From: Aptenodytes patagonicus
Taxonomy: Eukaryota; Chordata; Aves; Sphenisciformes; Spheniscidae
Assembly (NCBI RefSeq): GCF_965638725.1
Contig: NC_134974.1
Coordinates: forward strand, 2,688,143-2,752,142
Direction of reading: 5' to 3'
Length of the DNA: 64,000 nt
The notes beneath the pieces were generated by a model. The model did not search any database, was not told the origin of the DNA, and was given only the letters and a program-made list of their open reading frames with translations. This document shows positions 56,495 through 64,000 of the stretch, piece by piece. Within the stretch, counting starts at the first letter, position 1. Each line of letters starts with the position of its first letter. Both the position numbers and the translations under genes were made by a program.

Positions 56495-58049
56495 ATTAGC
56501 AGGTGTTCAGAAAAATGAAATATTTTAATTCAAGAGAGTCCCACGCTTTGCTTTTCTCTTCCTTCTCTAAGCACCTTTTTACATTTAATATTTGCCTTTT
56601 ATGAGGAATAGAAGCAATCCACACTTCAGTAGTTGTACACGCTTGTATGCAGGGGCATTTCCAACTGGGATTTCAGGATGGGACCCAGACTGGAGCGCTC
56701 ACTGTAGCTGGAATGAGAAACCTCAGTCACCTTGCAATACGCTGATGGACTGAGAAGAGACCTGAGGGCCACCCTCACTAGCAAGTTTGTGATCTGTGGA
56801 AAATCACAACCTAAGATTGCTAGTAGAGTGAGAGAAACTCCTAGATGTACTTCTGTACTGCATGAAGACAGGCTGCAGTCTGCCCTCACGTGGCCAAGTG
56901 GAAGATCATGCACCTTTTCCAATTTAAAACGCTCAGTTGTATAGGAAATAGGTGTGAAAAAAATACAGGCTCCAGTAGTATTGGTTAGTAGCAAATGACT
57001 TCCTAACAAATCAATGACTTTCCTGGACAACATGAGATTATTTAGACACTGAGCACTCACTGTACCCACTCAGCATGGACTATTAGCAGCATTTACACGG
57101 GTTAGCAGTGTATACTCCATTCTTGAAACCAGTCCCTTCGCAAGGCAAACAATGGGTCCTTGCAGCAAGATGGTTTAAACACCACCCATTTCTAACAAGA
57201 AGCTGCTGAAAATGGGCTTTTACATCAGACACAGGTGGCTACAATGCCATGTCAGTTAGAAAGCTTTCTGGCTTTACAAGGTCCTAACAGAACTGCTTGT
57301 TGCGGGTTTCAAAGAGGGGCAGCAGTCCAGCTGCCCTATGTTAAAAACACAAAACTGAACTCTCAAAGCCTGCTTCCAAATATGTTAGGCAAGACAGTAA
57401 GCAGCTGTGTACAGAATGAAGTCTTGATTATAAAGATCTGTCAGCTAGATGAGGATTTTGCCGTGGAAGCACAGTAAAAGTTGGAAAAAAACCCAGCCAA
57501 AAGGCTCCAGCGGGCAGTCCCATTAACACACTGCTCCTCCGACGCTGCTGATGTGATTCCAGCGTTACAACTGGCAATGCTAAAGCTCGGCAGGAAACGG
57601 CAGAGGCTGGCAATGGACACAGATGGGAAAGCAACAGATCTAGAGAGGCAGAAAAGAGAATCAGACCCAAGAAAGAGCTTCGGGAAGATGCATCAGGAAC
57701 TGGCAAGAGAAGAAAGGGTGGAGTTGTGAGTGCTTGTCTGTTCAAGAAGTCGCGAGACACCTGAAAGACACCTGTAAGACACCTGCTGCTAGCATCGTCT
57801 GGCTTTGGCACAGTGTGCAGAAAAGTTTTTTGCAGTTTTCTCCAGTCTTAGAAAATGGAAGAGAATCTTTGCTTGCAATAATGGGAACAAAGGTGGCTTC
57901 AGCGAAAATAAATACCTCACCAAAGAATTTTTAGACAAATGACACTGTTACTTTCTGAAATGACCTTACATTTAGGTTCTTTGAAATAGAAAATGCTGAC
58001 ATGCTAAAAAGAAAAAAAATGTGCTGCTCCACCTGACTTGAAGAACAAT
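56495..58049. other. Intergenic sequence between relic exon and copy D 3' end
   Basis: No coding exon or known repeat recognised. A short run of near-tandem GACACCTG units lies at about 57755-57785. Confidence 0.55.
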
Positions 58050-58055
58050 TTTATT
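58050..58055 (-). terminator. SELENBP1: Polyadenylation signal of copy D
   Basis: AATAAA on the gene strand, 580 bases past the copy D stop, within AAGAACAATTTTATT, which is shared with the copy B and C 3' ends. Confidence 0.8.
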
Positions 58056-58634
58056 GTTGATTTTTTATAACACATAGGCACAAATGTTAAAATATAACCC
58101 AGCTCCGGAAACATGTGGCTTCATATTAGATAAGCATGATTTTTATGCTGTGTCTGCTGTAAAGCATTGATTACTTTATGAGCAAATTAAGCTTTGCAGG
58201 GACAGGACACTCTTGCTCTGGGGCAAGCCCATGGAATGTATCCTTCTTATGGAGTTATTCAGGAACAGCTTCTCCATCAGCAAACAGTGGCAAGACAAAG
58301 TGGCACCGGACAACGCAAACAGTCCTTAAAAGACTGGTGACCTCGGCCTTGAAACCTACAGTCAACAGTGATTACACAGGACCTTATGAAAGGGGAAGGA
58401 GTGGAGAAAATGAGATGTATATCATGTTTCAGCGATTCACTTGGCTGCCTCAGAATGAGAAGAAAGTGGAGCTTCTGTGGCTCACCCTAATGGAAGTCTA
58501 AATTTAGATAGCGGACAAAGTTCCAGCTGAACCGATTCACCTATACAAAAGGGAAGTGGAGGGTAGGGAGGAGAGAGAGGGAGAAAGAGAAAAAAAGACA
58601 TAAAGCAAAAAAAGAAAACAGCACCATACTACAA

Positions 58635-61600
58635 TTATATCCAGATATCAGAGGTACTGTCTCCACCAGGGTAACGAATCTCATGAGCTAGGACAGGCCC
58701 ATCAGGTTCCTTCCCAAAATCCACTACGAAGTTTTTATTCACTTTCAATCCACCTCTTTCAGTATCCACATCAATCTGCAGCATAACAGAGCCTTCCCTG
58801 AAAAAGGGACAAGAAAACAGATATTGGGAAAAGGATTCATATTTGTTGCTCTTCTCTTCCATATTTGGGCAGGATTTGTCTTCATTTAATATAAAATGGA
58901 AAAAAACCCAGATTTAAACTGGGGCTTAGCAGGTCTCAAAAGTGAGTTACATCACCTCAGTGAAACCTGCAACCTCAAATTAGCAATGAATGACTGAAAA
59001 TTAATAGCTGTTGTTGCTTATGAAGGAATAGGCAAGCTGCACTATGCCCTCCTGTGGCCATCTGGAAGATCATCGTCTCCTTTCTTTAATTCCAAAAAAT
59101 AGAAAGTCATGCTGATACACTCAAAGGCGGTGCGGAAGTACTACGGATTCCAGGAGGCTAGGTCATGTTCACTGGTTTCTTCCCATTCTCATCTACTTCC
59201 AAATAGATCATGATTTCAACAAATAGTGTGCACAGACCCCAACTTTTGTGTGCCTGTTGAGCAGGGGTGGATTCTGGCTAGTGGGTGAAACATCTCTAGG
59301 TTGGTAGGCTGTGTGCAAAAAGTTACTGGATTCAGTCTCCCTGTGTGGGGAGTATACCAGCTGGTATATGCATATCACTATTTAAGAAAGAAATCTTGAA
59401 CATGGGCTTGTACAGTCATCCTTTTTTACCAAAGTTTTCTTACTTGACAAGATCTGGGTAGAACTGCTTGTCCCATGCACTGTAGAGAGAGCTGCTGACA
59501 TACAATCTCTTCCCATCCAAGCTAAGCTGAATCATCTGAGGTCCACCTGGCACCCTCTTCCCCTAAAATTATAATAGAGAACAAGGTGCTCAAGAAAGCT
59601 GCCATGGAGGTTGAACAGAAGAAATGCAACAGCAAGGACAAACAAAACAGCACGGCAGTTCTGCTACTCAGAGGACCATCCAGCACTCTGAAATCCTTGA
59701 CACAAGAGCACCAAATCCCCTGTTTTGGAGCGAGAACAGTTTTTATTGGGAGTCTTACTCCTTATTAACGGGGAGCCTCGAAGCCAATCCAGATGAGTTC
59801 CACTTAATTCACAGAACTAGTAATGTAAGAAAGTAAGGGCTGAAGGGTTCGGGTTGCTGTACTTGGATGGAAGTGTCAAAAATCAAGAGATGGGTCGCGT
59901 AACACAGTTGCGAATAAGAACTTGTCTATACTGCAGCTCGGTCACAATCTGCACTATGAAGAAAAGGAGTATGTGGAACTTCCTCAGACTGCCTTCAATG
60001 GCCAACAGATCTTAGCCGTGACCATATTCAGTTAACAGATCTTAGCCATGACCATATTCAGTTCTTGCACATCCCATGAGACTTTCCATGGATAGCTGCC
60101 TTGACAGTGATAATATTAATGCACATTGATAATGACCAGAGACAATTAATGCTCTTTCATTTTTCTATCACGATGCCAGATGCCATCGAACTCTTTACAC
60201 ACACACAGACGCACACAGACACACCCACCACTGCAGAATGAGCTGGTTTAGTGCTTCAACCATCAGTTGTTGAAAGATTATCAGAAGCAATGATGGCAGT
60301 GTGATGAATGCACACTGCATTAGCTTTAAATTAGCTAGCTAACAACTGCAGGGAAGATGTAATTACACAGGTTTCAGTACAGTTGAACAGCTTGTCCAAT
60401 TCCACCAGGGACCCAGAACACTTACCAGGATTTACTAGCTCCAGTCCATGCTGAAATGTGAGACCTGCCCAGGCTGTAAGCCAAGATATAAACTAGCTCA
60501 GGTATGGCTTTATATGTTGTACATTTGTCTGAGGTGTAGCGCTATTTCAAAATGGATTACAATTAGCAGAGCACTGACAACGTGCATGTTAGGAAAACTT
60601 ACTTTGATCACAAATGGCTCTGGCTGACACTGCAATTCCTTGTCTTCCACTACAGTTACAGGCCCACCTTTTGTGATACTGCCTCCCAGAAACACCTGTA
60701 ACCAAGGGAATGTGTGAGAACAGGCATCGGCTATCAAACGAACATGAAAGCAATATAGTGACAATTCTCAAGCAAAAGTAAATTGTCATTTTCTCCTTTT
60801 AAAAAAGAGGAAATAAGACTCTACTGTCCTTGTACACGACAGCTTTTCTGATGCTGGCTTACCTGTCCCACCAGCTTGGGCTTGCGGGTGTTGGAGATAT
60901 CGTACTGGCGGATGTCTCCATGCAGCCAGTTGCTGAAATACAGGAACCTGTCATCCAGCGAGATGAGGATATCAGTAATAAGACCTTCAAGAAAATATTC
61001 AGTAGCAAAGTCAGGAAACGGACAGGACCAGCAACAAACAAGACCACAAGCCTATTATCTTTCAAAATTCTATTCATAGTAGCCTCAGAAAAACAGGTTA
61101 AGATATGGGTTGAACAAACACAATCACCCTTGGAAACCCAGTGCCTACTCAAAGGCAGTTCAGGCTCTACCAGCATCCCCAGGACCATTCCTGAACACTG
61201 TGAGCTCGTGCTGAAAGACCCAAACTCCAAGTATTTTTCTAGAGAAACTGACCTCGAGCATTAGGCAGTGTGGGAGCAGAGGTTTGACAATCTCCTGCTT
61301 GGTGGCTCATAAGCAAGGCTAATTTGGTTACATCAGAAGTGTTACACAAAGAACCCAAACAGAAATTTAGTATTTTACAAGTGTTTGTCATTTAAGGATA
61401 AGATTTTGCAAAAAGCTACACTGTACCAGGGAACTGAAGAGGACACACCCCATTTCTTTTCCAAACATGCTCACACTAACCAGGCATGTCAGGGAGAAGC
61501 CATCCTTGCACCTTCTTGCTGGGTACTTCAATCACCTTCTCCGCTGCCCAGTCTCCTTTCTGCAGAAGGTACAGGAGAGAACACAGCATTTATTGCCTTG

Positions 61601-63051
61601 ATGTTAGCCAAGAGGGCTCAGCTATGCATGACAGAGGGAGGAGAAGCAAATAGTGCTATTTATTTAACAGGTCCTGTACGGAGGTGATATGCACACTGCA
61701 AATAAGTGTTACCAAGGGGTGAGGATGGTAACTACACTGCCAGTGAGAATGTTAATGATTAAACTATGCAACAACATCTCAGACAGACTGCTGCAACAGT
61801 AGCAGAACTAAAGACTGCTAATCTCCTACAGTTTGGTGTCCTGTCTGTCTCCAGCTCGCCCTCTAAAATGCCAACAGCTCTACTCCCTTGTCCGTGACAC
61901 CATCACTTTCCCTCCCTCCTCTACCTTCAGGTCTTCCCTATGCATCCAAATACTGGCTGAGCAGCAGGCAGCACACATTGACACTGGTGACAAGTTTCAC
62001 ATGTTCTGATTAGCTGTCCAACTGATACATGTTTGTTGACCAGCTTGCAGGCCAGAAAGCAAGCTGTTGAGCTAATGCTGCAGCTATTTCCTCAGTGCAA
62101 GTGTTCATTAGATTGACTCGCATTCAAGTCATCACTAATGTTCTATCATTGGCAAGACCTTCCCCTCTTTGAGACTCTCACAATTCATTAGCTGTGATTA
62201 AAATGATCAACAAGTTATTGTGGAGGGCAGGGGAGTTGGAAGTGGCGCTGACAGACCAGCGCTACGACCTCTTAAGCTTTGCCTCCTTTCAGGATCAGGC
62301 TGCTGAAGACTTGCATGCTGGACATCAGCAACACGGCTGCAGAGGTCCCCAAAATGCCCACCAACCACAATTGCTCAAAGATGAGGGACTACAGAGTAGC
62401 TTCAGAAAGCCATGGCATTGGCTTGTACGCATGCAGGTTTGCTCTCTGACACAATGTTATAGCTTGGCTAGAATTAGATTGGAATTAGGAGCCCTATTTT
62501 TTTAATCAGAATTCTACTATTTCCTAAGTGATTGGTGGATTTTTGAAACAACCAGGTTTGAGCTTCTATGTTTGCCATGGCTTTCATTACTTACCTCTGT
62601 CTTGTAGAGCCGATGCACTGCACTACTCAGAGCACACCCAACAAACCCCTCTGCAGCATCCGGATTGTGGAGGAATCGAATTTCCAAAGGTATGGAGCCC
62701 TTCCCCAAGTCAATTGCCTGAATGTAGGTGTGAGTGCTCCAGTCCCACACATTAATGCGGCGGCCATAATGCCCTAATAGATCAGGTCAGCCAAAAATAA
62801 GTACAGAAGATATTAGTTTAACGAAGAATCACTTTTACTTTTGAGAGTTTAAACAAATGCTCCCTCACCTCTCTCTACATCAGCTGGCTTAAACCCATCT
62901 GCCAAGACTTTTGGGGCTCCCCATTCGGTGCTCATCAGGACATTGTGTCGTGGCTGATACCAGAAGTCATAACCCAGGGGGGGTACCTTTTCCCCATTCT
63001 CCCAATTTCCTTTCACTTCAAAGGTCTCTCCGTCCAGCAAAATAAAGCCAC
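58635..63051 (-). CDS. SELENBP1: Selenium-binding protein 1 / methanethiol oxidase, copy D (3' part)
   Basis: The last seven coding exons in gene order: 62869-63051, 62595-62773, 61481-61559, 60863-60984, 60603-60695, 59444-59562, 58635-58797. Their lengths equal those of copies A, B and C exactly, and all are open (938 bases). The protein is of the conventional type: [39 protein letters not shown] (TEW kept), [51 protein letters not shown], then [10 protein letters not shown] as in human. The intron 7 donor is ordinary (gtaagt). Exons 1-5, including the Cys57 and CSSC region, must lie beyond the right edge; nothing resembling exon 5 is seen up to 64000. Which of A and D is the closer counterpart of the mammalian gene cannot be decided here. 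Confidence 0.93.
58961..59297. repeat. Two-copy interspersed repeat, member 2 (in copy D intron 11)
   Basis: Counterpart of 55675-56006. It lies between exons 12 and 11 of copy D and does not touch the splice sites. Confidence 0.85.
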
Positions 63052-64000
63052 CTGATATAAAACCCAAAGAAAATTGTTTGAAGACATTCACACAAATTCA
63101 CAGCTTTATATAAATAATATATTAATATTTAAATGTCTATTTTCTAAACATGCTGTAAAATGCAACTCTGTGCTTAAGGACAATTTTGTGATTCCGTTGG
63201 TATTGCTTTTGTGGACTAAAGCAAATGAAAGCTGGATTTTTAAAGAACTTCATCATATTATAATGCATTTTTTAAGCTCCAGTTGGTTCTATTTCTACTC
63301 AAGTCACTCCAATAAATCAGTTAGCCTCCTAGAGTACATTTCAATTAAGAGATATCTTAGAGAAGATCCTGGAGGAGTCACCTCTGTTATTCTTTGCTTG
63401 CCACCAATACCCTTGAATTACGTACATAATATGCATCTATTCAAGGACATGTTTGCCCACAATCCAGAAGAGAAAAACCCTGTGAAAAGGAGCAGGGTTC
63501 ACCACTTATCACCTGAAGTACATTTCTCCTAATAGCTAGTATTTCCCTTTAGATGTCAGGTAGTTTACATCTGACTAGGTAACAAAATTTATACACAAGA
63601 ATCCTTCAAAATTTTTAAATGGGAAATGCAACCTAGAATAGCTTGAAAGGCTTAATTTTCATTAGACAATGAGACAAAGACAATTTAGGTTGGCAACAGA
63701 ATCTTTCAAGTCCCAGTCACAAATACTGAGCTGATACAGATTATGTTCAAAAGCAATTCTTCCTTGCTCTATGCTGAAGGGGCCCAAGTGGAATGTTAAT
63801 GGGTTTCTTGCTCGCATTATAACCACTAGAGTTGGTCGTCTTGAGTAATGTATTTGAAAGAGAGAGAGAGAGACATGGAAGCGGAACTCATCAACAGTCC
63901 CACAGAGGTTCCTCCACATCAGGTCTGAATTGCTGTGGCAGAACAATGTCCATACAGCTCACCTGGTAACTGAAGTATTTATTCTACAGTTACATAAACA
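63052..64000 (-). other. SELENBP1: Copy D intron 5 (partial)
   Basis: A+T-rich sequence after the exon 6 acceptor. It holds a short (GA)n run near 63860. No exon is recognised, so intron 5 is longer than 949 bases here, compared with 221 in copy A. Confidence 0.65.

Overview
This is nuclear DNA of a vertebrate, most likely a bird. The genes have short introns with GT-AG, GC-AG and AT-AC boundaries and sit beside CpG islands. A CR1 LINE ends in the 8-bp ATTCTATG tail typical of sauropsid CR1. The order PI4KB - RFX5 - SELENBP1, all on the minus strand, is the order I know from human 1q21.3. GC-rich, gene-dense sequence fits an avian microchromosome; a turtle or crocodilian cannot be excluded.

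Layout, left to right (all genes on the minus strand, so each 5' end lies at its right). 1-10.7 kb: the 5' part of PI4KB, with one coding exon (314 codons), two large introns and a CpG-island promoter. 11.28-16.8 kb: complete RFX5 (621 aa, nine coding exons, one of the introns of the minor U12 AT-AC class), with its CpG-island promoter to 17.1 kb. 17.1-17.45 kb: a GTGC-rich alternating tract. 17.7-25.7 kb: SELENBP1 copy A, 12 exons, intact, conventional. 26.8-42.5 kb and 43.2-55.4 kb: a large recent tandem duplication; each unit carries one intact but strongly diverged SELENBP1-like gene (copies B and C, 471 aa each). 56.4 kb: a decayed last exon of another B/C-type copy. 58.0 kb to beyond the right edge: SELENBP1 copy D, conventional in type, with its last seven exons inside the window.

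The most interesting content is the SELENBP1 family. SELENBP1 is methanethiol oxidase, a cytosolic beta-propeller enzyme that binds selenium through Cys57 (human numbering). A keeps the cysteines and histidines of the known enzyme, and D does so as far as it is visible. B and C have open frames and exon lengths identical to A from exon 2 onward, but have replaced Cys57, His74, Cys80, His137 and Cys141 and the Thr-Glu-Trp at 202-204. They look like a subfamily under selection for something other than the classical activity. B and C are nearly identical over most of their length but carry sharply divergent patches (one over exon 5), which suggests gene conversion, or two structurally different haplotypes wrongly placed in tandem.

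Mobile and simple repeats: a 1.9-kb young CR1 inserted in unit 1 only, an older CR1 tail that has seeded a TTCCA-type satellite in intron 2 of both B and C, a 40-bp minisatellite in RFX5 intron 1, and a 330-bp repeat present twice around copy D. No retroviral, RNA-gene or CRISPR features were recognised. Exon boundaries were read by eye from splice signals, frame continuity and family similarity; total coding lengths divide by three for every complete gene.
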